A stretch of DNA of 64,000 bases, taken from the NCBI GenBank assembly GCA_023150555.1, contig JAKLKQ010000019.1:43476-107475 (forward strand). Direction: 5' to 3'. Numbering within the stretch: the stretch's first letter is position 1; each line of letters begins with the position of its first letter. The stretch comes from Planctomycetota bacterium. Lineage in GTDB: Bacteria > Planctomycetota > SZUA-567 > H5-PLA8. Shown piece after piece: positions 50,879 to 60,164 of the stretch. The position numbers and the translations under genes were made by a program. The notes below the pieces were generated by a model. It worked only from the letters and a program-made list of their open reading frames with translations, had not been told where the DNA came from and made no database searches.

Positions 50879-53113
50879 ATGGGCAGATTCAAGCAGTTCT
50901 TCGAGAAGTTCGTCCGCTTCTTCCACTTGGAGTCTTGGGCACGCCTGCTGATGCTGTGCGTGCTGGTGGGCGTGTTGGCGGGGATGGGCGGGGTGCTGTT
51001 GGACCGCGGCCTGCATTACCTCAGCGAGTTCCTTCAGCACAATCCCGAGTTCGGCCTGTTCAAGAGCCACGGCGGGAGCCTATGGGGCCTGCTGCTGCTG
51101 TTGCTGATCCCGGCGGTCTTCATGCTGGCGGCTAGCGCCCTGGCGGCGAAGTTCGCCCCGGAGGCGCGGGGACAGGGCCTGGACGCGGTGATCGACGCGT
51201 TCCACCGCAAGCAGGGGTACATCCGCCCGCAGGTGCCGCTGCTGAAGGGCCTGTGCTCGATCCTGACCATCGGCGCGGGCGGCAGTGCAGGCAAGGAAGG
51301 CCCCATCGCGCAGATCGGCGCTGGCTTCGGGAGTTTCCTCGGCGGCACGCTGGGCCTGTCGGTGCGCGACCGGCGCATCCTGATGCTGGCGGGGTGCGCG
51401 GGCGGCGTGGGGGCGGTGCTGCGGGCGCCCCTGGGGGGCGCGCTGTTCGCGGCGGAGATGCTTTACCGCGAGCCCGACTTCGAGCACGACGTCGTTATCC
51501 CCGGCGTCATCAGCTCGGTGACGGCGTACTCGGTTTTCACGGCCATCCTGGGCCACGAGCCGATCCTGAGTTTCAGACTGGCGGATGTGGTGCTGACGCC
51601 GCGCTATCCCAGCCTGAACGGGAACATGTTCGGAGAACTCCTGCACTACGCGCTGCTGTCGCTCTTCTGCGCGGTCGTGGCGTACTTGGTGGTGAAGGGC
51701 ATGCGCCTGTTCGAGAAGACGCTCTTTCCGCGCCTGCCGATGCCGGCCTGGTGCAAGCCCGGGATCGGCGGCCTGGCCCTGGGCGCGATGGCGGCGCTGA
51801 CGATTGTGACCATGCAGATGCAGCCCGGGCAGATGATGGGCGAGGGCAAGGAGTTCATGAACGTCATGGTCAAAGATGCGCTGGTCAACCGCGAAGGTTC
51901 GGCCACGGTCCGCGGCGTGAAGGCCTCGCAGGTGCACGAGGCCAACGTCCAGCCCAGCGTTCAGGACGTCGCGCCGCAGGTGTTCGACGTCCCTCGCCTA
52001 ACCCTCACGGTGCTGCTGGTGGGGCTTCTGTGCAAGATCGTCGCCACGGGCCTGACGGTGGGCTCGGGTGGGTCGGGGGGCCTGCTGTTCCCCATGCTCT
52101 TCCTGGGCGCGATGACCGGCGCGGCGTACGCCAAGTTCTGGCAGGGCGTGCCGTACCTACCCGATTGGCTGCAGCTGACGCCGATGGCGCGCGCGGGCGT
52201 GATCATGGTGGCCATGGGCGGCGTCTTCTGCGGCTGCACCAAGACGCCCATCGCCAGCCTGGTGATGGTCAGCGAGATGACCGGCAGCTACGGCCTGTCC
52301 GTGCCGCTGATGCTCTGCTGCGCCAGCACCTATCTGCTGACGACCTCCTTCACCATGGACGAGGCGCAGGTGAAGGACATGTCCCAGTCGCCGGCGCACC
52401 GCGGCGACTTCCTGATCAACGTGCTCGAGGACATCAAGGTCGGCGACGCCGTGCGCGAGGCGATCAAGCCCGAGCTGATCCACGCGGACTTGCCGTTCAG
52501 CAAGGTCCTGGAGACGATCAAGAACTCCCAGCACACGACCTTCCCGATCGTCGACGACCACGACTACCTCGTCGGCGTCTTCTCCCTCAGCGACATCCGC
52601 CAGATCATGAACGAGCAGTCCGTCGGGAACCTGGTGGTGGCCGGCGACCTGGGCACCACGAACGTCGTCACCGTCACCCGCGAGACCAACCTCAGCGACG
52701 CGCTGAGCCTCTTCACCCAGAAGAACATCAACGTGCTGCCCGTCGTCGAGACCGCCGCCAGCAGAAAGTCCTCGGCCTTCAAGGCCACCACCGTGATGCC
52801 CAAGGGCCTCGTCGGCACCCACCGCGTCGTCGCGCTGCTGACGCGCCAGGACCTCATCGCTGCCTACCGCCGCCGCCTGCAGGAGATCGAGACGCTCGGA
52901 GACCAGGAGAGCGCCGGCAGCAACGTCTTCGAGCAGGCGCAGGTCTCGACGCCGGAACTCGACCAGGACGACTTCTTCTCCCTCACGCCCTCGCGGCGGA
53001 AGAAGAGCGCTGCGACGCTGAAAGCCACGCCCAGCCTCGACGCGAGCAAGGTCGACCTGGAGCTGCTCGAGGAGCCCAAGGACGACGAAGGAAAGCGAAA
53101 CGAAGCGCCATAA
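50879..53113 (+). CDS. ClC-family chloride channel/antiporter with C-terminal CBS domains
   Basis: 744 residues (GTG 50876 is an adjacent alternative start). About ten helices with the ClC signatures GAGGSAGKEGPIAQIGAGFG (GKEGP with the gating Glu), GAVLRAPLGGALFAAEMLYR and GSGGSGGLLFPMLFLGA (GxFxP-like). FCGCTKTPIASLVMVSEMTG follows. The cytosolic part has two CBS motifs (HTTFPIVDDHDYLVGVFSLS, then NINVLPVVE...HRVVALLTRQDL) and a charged C-terminal tail. Role: chloride or other anion movement, possibly proton-coupled, gated by nucleotides through CBS. Single gene. Confidence 0.95.
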   Translation: MGRFKQFFEKFVRFFHLESWARLLMLCVLVGVLAGMGGVLLDRGLHYLSEFLQHNPEFGLFKSHGGSLWGLLLLLLIPAVFMLAASALAAKFAPEARGQGLDAVIDAFHRKQGYIRPQVPLLKGLCSILTIGAGGSAGKEGPIAQIGAGFGSFLGGTLGLSVRDRRILMLAGCAGGVGAVLRAPLGGALFAAEMLYREPDFEHDVVIPGVISSVTAYSVFTAILGHEPILSFRLADVVLTPRYPSLNGNMFGELLHYALLSLFCAVVAYLVVKGMRLFEKTLFPRLPMPAWCKPGIGGLALGAMAALTIVTMQMQPGQMMGEGKEFMNVMVKDALVNREGSATVRGVKASQVHEANVQPSVQDVAPQVFDVPRLTLTVLLVGLLCKIVATGLTVGSGGSGGLLFPMLFLGAMTGAAYAKFWQGVPYLPDWLQLTPMARAGVIMVAMGGVFCGCTKTPIASLVMVSEMTGSYGLSVPLMLCCASTYLLTTSFTMDEAQVKDMSQSPAHRGDFLINVLEDIKVGDAVREAIKPELIHADLPFSKVLETIKNSQHTTFPIVDDHDYLVGVFSLSDIRQIMNEQSVGNLVVAGDLGTTNVVTVTRETNLSDALSLFTQKNINVLPVVETAASRKSSAFKATTVMPKGLVGTHRVVALLTRQDLIAAYRRRLQEIETLGDQESAGSNVFEQAQVSTPELDQDDFFSLTPSRRKKSAATLKATPSLDASKVDLELLEEPKDDEGKRNEAP

Positions 53114-53661
53114 CGGCGCGCGCTTCGCATCGATTGCACCACGGGGCGCCGCAACGCGGCCTGACAAATCCCATCACTTCCGCCGAAAATTGTCAGTCGC
53201 GAGATTTCGCGAGTTGCTCGCGAGTTTTCGCGACTCACGATGTGCTGCGCGACGTGCTGGAGTGCACATGGCGATTCGTATCGATTTAATTGCGAATCAA
53301 ACATGGTGCACCGACAAGCCATCAACAGAATCATTGGACTTATGACGTTTTTGCGCGAGGTGCTGCGCGCTGTGCAAATAGGGGTTACGTGAACGGCGGA
53401 CGGCAGAGGTGAGCAGCCAGGAGTGACGGGGAGCAACAGCAATCGGCGGACAGAAAACATCAAACGGCAAAAAACCGAGGAACATCGAAAGGAAATGGCG
53501 CCGCCAAGCTCCAATTGCAACACCAACGGCAGAGGCGAGGTACTGCAAACTGAGAACTGAAACTCCGAACCACGGCCAGAGCTCAGGAACGACCTCGCGG
53601 TTCTCCGCGTGCTCTGCGGTTAAATGGAAAACGGACGGGCTTTTGGCGCGCAAACGCGCGC
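53114..53661. promoter_or_regulatory. Palindrome-rich spacer after the ClC gene
   Basis: No gene. Contents: CTGACAA/TTGTCAG (53161-53167, 53190-53196), tandem TCGCGA words (about 53197-53232), GCTGCGCGACGTGC (53244-53257, 14 nt shared in inverse with 2812-2825), CGATTCGTA (53272-53280, shared with 2689-2697), and GTGCAC at 53262-53267 and 53306-53311 around GATTCG/CGAATC. The rest (53380-53590) is purine-rich and featureless. Confidence 0.5.
53596..53626. repeat. Dispersed CGCAGAG-type repeat, copy 5 (inverted)
   Basis: CGCGGTTCTCCGCGTGCTCT then GCGGTTAAATGG at the 3' side of the TSUP gene; reverse complement of the type seen at 27861-27895. Confidence 0.5.
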
Positions 53662-54465
53662 CTACGCGCTGAGGTTCTTCACGATCACGAAGGCCGCCAC
53701 GAGCAGGATCGCGAAGGCGAACACCTTCTGAAGCACCGGGCCGCTGAGCCGCCGCCCCAGGCGCTGGCCCGCGAAGAGCCCCGCGACGCCTCCGGTCACG
53801 AAGAGACCCGTGATGGCGGGATCGATCGAACGCCCCTGCGCCACCATCGCCGCGATGCTCGAGGCGCTCACCAGCGCGATCACCAGCAGCGACGTACCCA
53901 CCGCGCGGTGGATCGGCAGGCCCGCGACCAGCACCAGAGCCGGCACGATCACGATCCCGCCGCCGACGCCGAAGAGGCCTGAAAGGACGCCGGTGAGTAC
54001 GCCCAGCAGCAGAAGCAGCGGCAGGCTTCGCACGCGCGAAGCGTTCGCATCGGCCGTGCCAGAGGCCGCGTTCGCATCGGGGGATGGGGAGGGCCGCGCC
54101 GCCTGCGCGCGCGCGGCCTGCTGCCACATGCGCGCGGCCACGGCGACCATCAGGCCGGCGAAGAGAAAGAGCAGCAGGGATTCGCTGACGCGCCCCGCGA
54201 TCCATGCGCCGCCGGGCGCGGCGCACATCCCCGCGGCGGCGAAGATCAGCCCCGCGCGCAGTTCGACCTCGCCCAGCTTCCAGCGGTGCAGGAATCCCAA
54301 AAGAGAGGTAGCGCCTACGGCGGAGAGCGAGATGCCCACCGCTTCGTGGGGGTTCAGTCCGTAGCCGTAGACGAGCATGGGGACGGCGAAGAGCGACCCG
54401 CCGCCGCCGGTCAGGCCCAGCGCGAGTCCGACGATGCTCCCGAAGAGTACGCTGAGCAGTTCCAC
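53662..54465 (-). CDS. TauE/SafE (TSUP) family anion exporter
   Basis: 267 residues from GTG 54465, chosen because GAGGG lies 6 nt upstream; the open frame extends to 54516. Two homologous halves of about four helices each: VLFGSIVGLALGLTGGGGSL with FAVPMLVYGYGLNPHEAVGI, and GVLTGVLSGLFGVGGGIVIV with PALVLVAGLPIHRAVGTSLL. The Gly-rich loops are the TSUP signature. Members export sulfite, sulfoacetate or related anions. Divergent from the YeeE/YedE pair, so the three genes form a sulfur-transport locus. Confidence 0.9.
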   Translation of the reverse strand: MELLSVLFGSIVGLALGLTGGGGSLFAVPMLVYGYGLNPHEAVGISLSAVGATSLLGFLHRWKLGEVELRAGLIFAAAGMCAAPGGAWIAGRVSESLLLFLFAGLMVAVAARMWQQAARAQAARPSPSPDANAASGTADANASRVRSLPLLLLLGVLTGVLSGLFGVGGGIVIVPALVLVAGLPIHRAVGTSLLVIALVSASSIAAMVAQGRSIDPAITGLFVTGGVAGLFAGQRLGRRLSGPVLQKVFAFAILLVAAFVIVKNLSA

Positions 54466-54690
54466 GGCGGCCCTCGCGCTCGACAGCTTCACCCACGATA
54501 GCCGTTGCGGCGGCAATGTCGCAGGAAAAGCGGGTTGCCGGAGCGGTCAGAGGAAGCTGGCGAGCGCGCCGTAGCGCTTCCCCTGCTGGGGGAATCACTT
54601 TCACATTGGCAGCGCGCCTGCCGAGCCGGTTAGACTTAGGGCGTCTTGACGTTCGTTAGACGCGCCGCAACTTCTACCGGGAGTCTTCCT

Positions 54691-55173
54691 ATGGATTGGC
54701 TTGCGCAGCCGTGGCCGTGGTGGCTTTCGGGCGCGCTGCTGGGGCTGACCGTGCCCGCGCTGCTGCTGCTGGTCGGCAAACCGTTCGGCGTCTCGAGCAG
54801 CTTCCGCCATCTCTGTTCGATCTGCGCGCCGGGTTCGAAACTCGATTATCTCAAGACCAACAACTGGCGCGGCGAAGCGTGGAACCTCCTCTTCGTCGCC
54901 GGCATCGTGCTCGGCGCGTTTCTAGCCAGCCGTTTCCTGTCGCGCGAGCCGATCGTTTTCCTGCCCGAGTCGTACCACTCGTGGACGGGCATCGGGCTGC
55001 TCTTCGGCGGCGGCGTGCTGGTCGGCTTCGGCACGCGCTACGCCGACGGCTGCACCTCGGGCCACACCGTGATGGGCCTCGCGAACCTGAACTGGCCGAG
55101 CCTTGTCGCGACGGTCTTCTTCTTCGTGGGCGGACTGCTGCTGGTCTGGGGCATCCGGCCGCTGTTCGAGTAG
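54691..55173 (+). CDS. YeeE/YedE family sulfur transport protein, N-terminal half
   Basis: 160 residues; ATG 54691 follows GGGAG. Helices WWLSGALLGLTVPALLLLVG, WNLLFVAGIVLGAFLAS, GIGLLFGGGVLVGFGTRYA and SLVATVFFFVGGLLLVWG. Key motif GFGTRYADGCTSGHTVMG with the Cys used for thiosulfate relay in the TsuA-type transporters; CSICAPGSK adds two Cys. In E. coli-type TsuA both halves are one chain; here they are split into two genes 9 bp apart. Role: uptake of thiosulfate or a related sulfur compound. Confidence 0.9.
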   Translation: MDWLAQPWPWWLSGALLGLTVPALLLLVGKPFGVSSSFRHLCSICAPGSKLDYLKTNNWRGEAWNLLFVAGIVLGAFLASRFLSREPIVFLPESYHSWTGIGLLFGGGVLVGFGTRYADGCTSGHTVMGLANLNWPSLVATVFFFVGGLLLVWGIRPLFE

Positions 55174-55182
55174 GAGCATGCG

Positions 55183-55596
55183 ATGATCCGCAACGTGAGC
55201 GCGCTGGTGCTGGGTGTCCTCTTCGGCGTCGTGCTTGTCAAGTCCGAGGTCGCGTCGTGGTTCCGCATCGACACGATGTTCCGATTCGGCGAAGCGCGCA
55301 TGTACCTGATCATCTGTTCAGCGATCGGCGTCGCGCTGGTTGGCGCGCAACTCGTCAAGCGCCTGGGCCTGAAGACGGTGGACGGCGGGAAGCCGGAGTT
55401 CAAGAACAAGCCCTTCACGAAGGGCACGGTCATCGGCGCGACGCTCTTCGGCATCGGCTGGGCGATCATCGGCGCGTGCCCCGGCCCGATCTACGCGCAG
55501 CTCGGCATCGGCGAAGGGTACGCGCTCGCGTCCTTCGCGGGCGCCTTCGCCGGCGCGTACCTCTACGCGTGGCTCAAGCCGCGCCTGCCGCACTAA
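55183..55596 (+). CDS. YeeE/YedE family sulfur transport protein, C-terminal half (DUF6691-like)
   Basis: 137 residues. Helices SALVLGVLFGVVLVKSEVAS, MYLIICSAIGVALVGAQLV and a C-terminal pair. GATLFGIGWAIIGACPGPIY carries the second conserved Cys of the transport path. It starts 9 bp after the first half and must work with it. FKNKPFTKGTVIG is a typical linker of these second halves. Confidence 0.9.
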   Translation: MIRNVSALVLGVLFGVVLVKSEVASWFRIDTMFRFGEARMYLIICSAIGVALVGAQLVKRLGLKTVDGGKPEFKNKPFTKGTVIGATLFGIGWAIIGACPGPIYAQLGIGEGYALASFAGAFAGAYLYAWLKPRLPH

Positions 55597-55616
55597 GGTC
55601 CTGCGATTCCAGTTGA

Positions 55617-55633
55617 ATTGCTCTGCAATCGAG
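55617..55633 (+). repeat. 17-bp direct repeat, left copy
   Basis: ATTGCTCTGCAATCGAG, identical to 56177-56193, 560 bp apart. The first 13 bases are themselves a dyad (ATTGC-TCT-GCAAT). The pair brackets the low-GC gene. Confidence 0.75.
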
Positions 55634-55667
55634 GGGCCGAGGCGGGTGCTACGGATAAGGGAAGTAC

Positions 55668-56159
55668 ATGATCGACTGTGGAGAGAGGAAGCCCGGAACT
55701 CTAGAAGAACTTCAGTGTCTCGTTCTCCAGGCTCTGGAGTTGGCTAGGAGTGAACTGTCATTCTCATCCAGACATTTTGGCTATGTCGTTAAGATTAATG
55801 GCCAGGGGATTCGCGTTACATGTAGAAGGGGAATTGATTCGATTATGGAAATTCGGTTGATGAATGGGTTAGAGGGTGCTGCAATCGAAGCTCGAATTAT
55901 TAACGTATGGGCCACCCTTGGGAATATATACTTCTGCGCCTTCTCAAGTTTTTATGTCGCGGCGGTCGCCGTGGCATCATACCAGAAGACTCCGGCTTTG
56001 TTGCTGTTGATTCCCTTTGTTCTTGTCATTCACTATCTCCGTAGGCTGCAGACAAAGAAGTATCAGCGAATGGTCCGCAGTGACTTTCTACGGATCGTCG
56101 AGCGCCTCAAGTCCACATTGGAAAAACACGGCATGTCGATTGAGGTTCGGCTGGACTAA
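55668..56159 (+). CDS. Hypothetical membrane protein in a low-GC cassette
   Basis: 163 residues, no family recognised. A soluble N-terminus (LEELQCLVLQALELARSELS) is followed by two helices (about 85-105, NIYFCAFSSFYVAAVAVAS; 110-125, ALLLLIPFVLVIHYL) and a basic C-terminal tail (RRLQTKKYQRMVRSDFLRIV). GC is below 50% by eye with A/T-ending codons, unlike the neighbours. GGAAG lies upstream of the start. With its flanking 17-bp direct repeats it looks acquired as a unit. Confidence 0.75.
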   Translation: MIDCGERKPGTLEELQCLVLQALELARSELSFSSRHFGYVVKINGQGIRVTCRRGIDSIMEIRLMNGLEGAAIEARIINVWATLGNIYFCAFSSFYVAAVAVASYQKTPALLLLIPFVLVIHYLRRLQTKKYQRMVRSDFLRIVERLKSTLEKHGMSIEVRLD

Positions 56160-56176
56160 AGCAGAGATTTGTACCT

Positions 56177-56193
56177 ATTGCTCTGCAATCGAG
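56177..56193 (+). repeat. 17-bp direct repeat, right copy
   Basis: Identical to 55617-55633. GC returns to the local norm immediately after it. Confidence 0.75.
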
Positions 56194-56244
56194 CGTCCGC
56201 TTCGGGCCTGCCAATCGGCGCGTGATCGGCGCCTTGGGGTGCGC

Positions 56245-56250
56245 TAAAAT
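56245..56250 (+). promoter_or_regulatory. -10 box candidate of the propeller gene
   Basis: TAAAAT, with a small ACGGA/TCCGT hairpin in the leader and GAGGA (56295-56299) 7 nt before ATG 56307. Confidence 0.45.
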
Positions 56251-56306
56251 AGAACGCGCTACGGAAACGTCCGTCTCTGGGTAGAGGCTTATACGAGGAT
56301 CCCGCC

Positions 56307-58787
56307 ATGCGAACGTTCGCCGCCTTCGCCGCTTTGGTTTTCGCCGCCTCTGGCTTAGCCGGAGAGGTCTCGTTCGCCGCCAAGCCCGCGGCCGTGAAGG
56401 AGGGCGAGGCGACGAAGATCCTCTTCACGCTCACCGCGCCGGCCGACGTCGAAGTCGCGGTGCTCGACGCCAAGGACAAGATCGTGCGGCACCTGGCCGC
56501 CGGCGTGCTGGGCGCGGCGAAGGCGCCGCCGCCTCCTTTAAAGGAGGGCCTGGCGCAGGCGCTGAGCTGGGACGGCAAGGACGACTTCGGCAAGGCGGCC
56601 CAGGGCGGGCCGTTCAAGGTGCGCGTGCGCGCGGGGATGGGCGTGAAGTTCGGCAAGATCTTCGGCACCAACCCGTACACCGGCAGCGTGAGTTCGGGCG
56701 GCCCGACCGACAGCATCGCCACCGACGCCGACGGCACGCTGTACGTGAAGATGGGTTCGTTCGTCCCGCAGTTGCACCACGCCGTGCCGTGGCACCTGCG
56801 CAAGTTCGACAAGACCGGCAAGTACGTCAAGACGCTGCTGCCGTACGCGCCGTCCACCGACCCGGCCAAGACGCCCGGCTTCCGGCTGGTGGATACCGGC
56901 GAGGGGCTGCTGACGCCCGGGCACGACACGCCGCTGGACGTGGTGCTGTACAACTTCGGCGAGAATATCTACAACCGCGTCGTCGACGGGCAGGTCGTGT
57001 ACGTCGACAACGGCGCCGCGACGCTGCGCCTCTTCAAACTCGACGGCAGCAACGCGCTGAAGGTCGTCAAGATGCGCAGCGCGCCGGACAAGCTGAAGTG
57101 GCCGAACTGGCTCGCGCCGCAGGTCGCCTTCTCGCCCGACGGCAAGTATGCGTACTACTCGAACGTCGCCGGCACGCCCTACGACGGCAAGAAGCCCGAG
57201 GACATCGACCCCCATTTTCCGCAGGGGCGCGTCTACCGCCAGGACTTGGCCGCCGGAAGCGACCCCGCGACCTTCTACGACCTCGTACTGCCCGACTTCG
57301 CACAGACCAAGTACTGGATGCCCAGCGCGTGGGACAAGAAGACCGCCGCGGCCGGGATCGACACCGACGCGAAAGGGAACCTCTTCGTCTGCGACCTCGT
57401 CAACCAGGAGGTCGTGGAGGTCTCGCCCCTAGGCAAGAAGCTGAGCGCCACGAAGGTGCCATGGCCCGACAAGGTCCTGGTGAACCGCAAGACCGGCACG
57501 CTGTACGTCGTCTCGTGCGCGGTCAGCCGCGGCTTTCGCCCGCCGGCGAAGCTGCTGAAGATCTCGGGGCGCGGCGCGGAGGCGAAGGTCGCCGCCGAAC
57601 TGGCGCTGCCGGGCAACCTCGGCCAGGCGCTGGCGCTCGACGAGACCGCCGATCCGCCGGCGCTGTGGCTCGCGGGCGGCGCGGAGATCCGGCGCGTCGA
57701 GGACAAGGGCGCGGAACTGGCGCTGACGGGCGCGAACCTGCTCAACCCCGACCCGACGGCGCTCTCGTTCGTCTGCTTCGGCGACGTCGACACCGAGGCG
57801 GAGCTGGTCTACATCACCGAGGGCATGGGCCGCGTGTGGCGCTACAACGGCAAGACGGGCGCGGGCGAGTTGATGCCCTTCAAGGCCTGCGACGTGGCCA
57901 TCGGGCCCAGCGGCACGATCTACGGATGGGGCGACACCGGCAGCTACCAGGGCCCGGTCGCGCGCTACGGGCGCGACGGCAAGCCGCTGCCGCTGGCCGA
58001 CGGCAAGCACACCTACGGCAGCGTCTTCGGGCGCTACGGGCGCGGCAACAACGCGCCGGGCATGGACGTGGACTGGCAGGGGCGCGTCTACGCCGCGTGC
58101 GGCTTCAACAACTGCCACATCCGCGTCTACGACGGCGAGGGCAAACTCGTGGACTATCCGCGCAACGCGCAGTACGGGGAGAAGGAAGGGCAGGAAGGCG
58201 TCCCGAGTTTCCTCGCCTACGTGCTCGACCAGGGCGGCAGCATCCGCATCGACCCTGCCGGCAACGTCTACGTGATGGAGATCGGCCTGCCCAAGGGGTT
58301 CACGCCGCCGAAAGGCTACGAGAAGGACCCTGCCTACCAGAGATGCAGCGCGACGATCTGGAAGTTCACGTCCAAGGGCGGCACCTTCAAGAAGGGCAAG
58401 GACGGCTGGGAAGGGGAGGGCGCGGTGCAGACCTACGCGGCCACCGGCCCCGTGAGCGGTTCGTGGAACAGCACCATGTCGGTCTGCCACTGCACGCGCC
58501 CGCGCTTCGACGTGGACGCCTACGGGCGGCTGTACATCCCGAACGGGATCACGTTCAAGGTCGCCCTGCGCGACAACGCGGACAACGCGATCCTCGACTT
58601 CGGCGCGTACGGCAACTACGACGCGCAGGGGCCCGAGAGTTCCGAGCCCAAGCCCGCGATCCCGTTGGGCTGGCCGATCTTCGCCGGCGCCACCGAAGAG
58701 CACGTCTACGTCGGCGACGGGCTGAACCACCGCGTCGTGCGCGTGGACAAGACCTTCGCCGCCGCCGAGACCTGCGACGTGAAGTAG
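56307..58787 (+). CDS. Secreted NHL/SMP-like beta-propeller protein
   Basis: 826 residues with a signal peptide (MRTFAAFAALVFAASGLAGE). An N-terminal beta-sandwich (FTLTAPADVEVAVLDAKDKI, LSWDGKDDFGK) resembles the FlgD-type Ig fold. Blades follow: IATDADGTLYVKMGSF, FSPDGKYAYYS, IDTDAKGNLFVCDLVNQEV, MDVDWQGRVYAACGFNNCHI, IRIDPAGNVYVMEIGLP, VCHCTRPRFDVDAYGRLYIP and VYVGDGLNHRVVRVDKTFAA. The CHC-RFDVD motif recurs in the decayed neighbour (CWCDQTQMTMDY), so these Cys/His may bind a metal or heme (speculative). Periplasmic or cell surface; substrate unknown. Confidence 0.85.
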   Translation: MRTFAAFAALVFAASGLAGEVSFAAKPAAVKEGEATKILFTLTAPADVEVAVLDAKDKIVRHLAAGVLGAAKAPPPPLKEGLAQALSWDGKDDFGKAAQGGPFKVRVRAGMGVKFGKIFGTNPYTGSVSSGGPTDSIATDADGTLYVKMGSFVPQLHHAVPWHLRKFDKTGKYVKTLLPYAPSTDPAKTPGFRLVDTGEGLLTPGHDTPLDVVLYNFGENIYNRVVDGQVVYVDNGAATLRLFKLDGSNALKVVKMRSAPDKLKWPNWLAPQVAFSPDGKYAYYSNVAGTPYDGKKPEDIDPHFPQGRVYRQDLAAGSDPATFYDLVLPDFAQTKYWMPSAWDKKTAAAGIDTDAKGNLFVCDLVNQEVVEVSPLGKKLSATKVPWPDKVLVNRKTGTLYVVSCAVSRGFRPPAKLLKISGRGAEAKVAAELALPGNLGQALALDETADPPALWLAGGAEIRRVEDKGAELALTGANLLNPDPTALSFVCFGDVDTEAELVYITEGMGRVWRYNGKTGAGELMPFKACDVAIGPSGTIYGWGDTGSYQGPVARYGRDGKPLPLADGKHTYGSVFGRYGRGNNAPGMDVDWQGRVYAACGFNNCHIRVYDGEGKLVDYPRNAQYGEKEGQEGVPSFLAYVLDQGGSIRIDPAGNVYVMEIGLPKGFTPPKGYEKDPAYQRCSATIWKFTSKGGTFKKGKDGWEGEGAVQTYAATGPVSGSWNSTMSVCHCTRPRFDVDAYGRLYIPNGITFKVALRDNADNAILDFGAYGNYDAQGPESSEPKPAIPLGWPIFAGATEEHVYVGDGLNHRVVRVDKTFAAAETCDVK

Positions 58788-60164
58788 CCGCTCTTCTGGA
58801 AAGAGCAGTGCATCAAGTTGATGAAGGTCGAAGGCTACGTGCTGAAGGTGCAGCGCGACTTCGCGGAGGACGCCACGAAGGAAGCGCTCTACCTCATGAA
58901 CCTGAGAAAGAACAGGATAAAGGTCTTCTGCCGGGAAAGCGACGGCGCCCTCTTTGTAGCGTACGGCCGGGACGGCGTGGCCAAGTCCTTCTTCCGAATG
59001 CTGCGGGTCGATTCCGAAACCGGGGCACACAAACTGGTGGAGTTGCCTTGGGACACCGAGGACCTTGCCTTTGATCTTAACGATTTCGTCTATCTGTGAA
59101 CGGAGTGTTACATCGCGCGCTACGATTCAAAGACCTGGCGCGAAACGCCCTTCGACTACGGGATCGAACGGAGCGGGGTGGACTTCGGCTACGAGGTGGG
59201 CCAGTTCGGCAAGGCAGGAAGCGTGATCTCGGTCGCAGAATTGCCCTCGGTCAAGGCCAGGGGCTATTGGCATATGGGTGGCATGAGCGTATCCGCCAGC
59301 GGGCACATCGCTGTTACGTGCTACAACGCGACGCGGCCGGCCGACCGGAAGATGGAAATCCCCAACCAAGCATTGAAAGAAATCGCCAAGTATACGCCCA
59401 AGGTCTTTCCAGGAAGGAACGCGCTGTGGGCAATCCATGTTCTGGACAGGTACGGTAAGATCATCAAAGAAGATGCGGTCCCCGGCAGTTCGCAAATGGC
59501 GGGCATTAGTATCGACCGTAACGAGGATATCTACGGTCTGATGCTTGGACCGCGCCAAGTGGGTGATGCGCCCTACTTCAACGAAGTCTCATGCACGGCC
59601 TTCAAGGCCAAGTCGGGCGCGACACGGGTACTCAGTGCGGGCAATCCTGGCAATGGCGTGCCGATTCCCCTGGATGCGAATTCGGCGCCTAAGCGCCCGC
59701 CGGACATCGCCAGCGGGCCGCTGGGCAAGGCCTGGTTTGAACACGCCGAGTGGCTCTACGGAGGCGTGGGCACCGCGGCCAAGTATATCAGTTACTCGGG
59801 TGGCGGATGCTGGTGCGACCAGACGCAGATGACCATGGACTATTTCGCGCGGAGTTTTCTGCCTGAATCGGATACATACAGCATTGCAGTGCTTGATGCG
59901 GCGGGCAACCTGATCCCGCGCATCGGGCAGTACGGCAATACCGACGACGGCGTACCGCTGGACGGAAAACTCGGCCCGCCGCATCCCCGCGCCATCGGAG
60001 GTGACGAGGTGGCTCTGTTTACCCCGCGATTCCTGGCCACCCATACCGACCGGCGACTGTTCGTTTCGGATTTGGGCAACTTCCGTGTACTCAGCGTGAA
60101 ATTGGGCTACCATACCGAGGAACGGATTGCGCTTGGTAGGGTTCCCGATTCCGACGCCCAATAG
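58788..60164 (+). pseudogene. Decayed second propeller gene: N-terminus missing and internal TGA
   Basis: The frame of the preceding gene continues past its TAG (PLFWKEQCIKLMKVEGYVLK, then FFRMLRVDSETGAHKLVELP, DFVYL), hits TGA at 59097-59099, then goes on with TECYIARYDSKTWRETPFDY, YWHMGGMSVSASGHIAVTCY, GGGCWCDQTQMTMDYFARSF and a proper C-terminus RLFVSDLGNFRVLSVKLGYH ending at 60164. Open stretches are 58818-59099 and 59178-60164. Arg (CGA) is the likely original at the stop. No signal peptide. GC is lower than in the intact neighbour. Confidence 0.75.

Noticed and set aside
54646..54690. Longer start for the first YeeE/YedE gene
   Set aside because: The upstream extension (MTFVRRAATSTGSLP) has no Shine-Dalgarno, whereas ATG 54691 has GGGAG at the right distance and begins just before the first helix.
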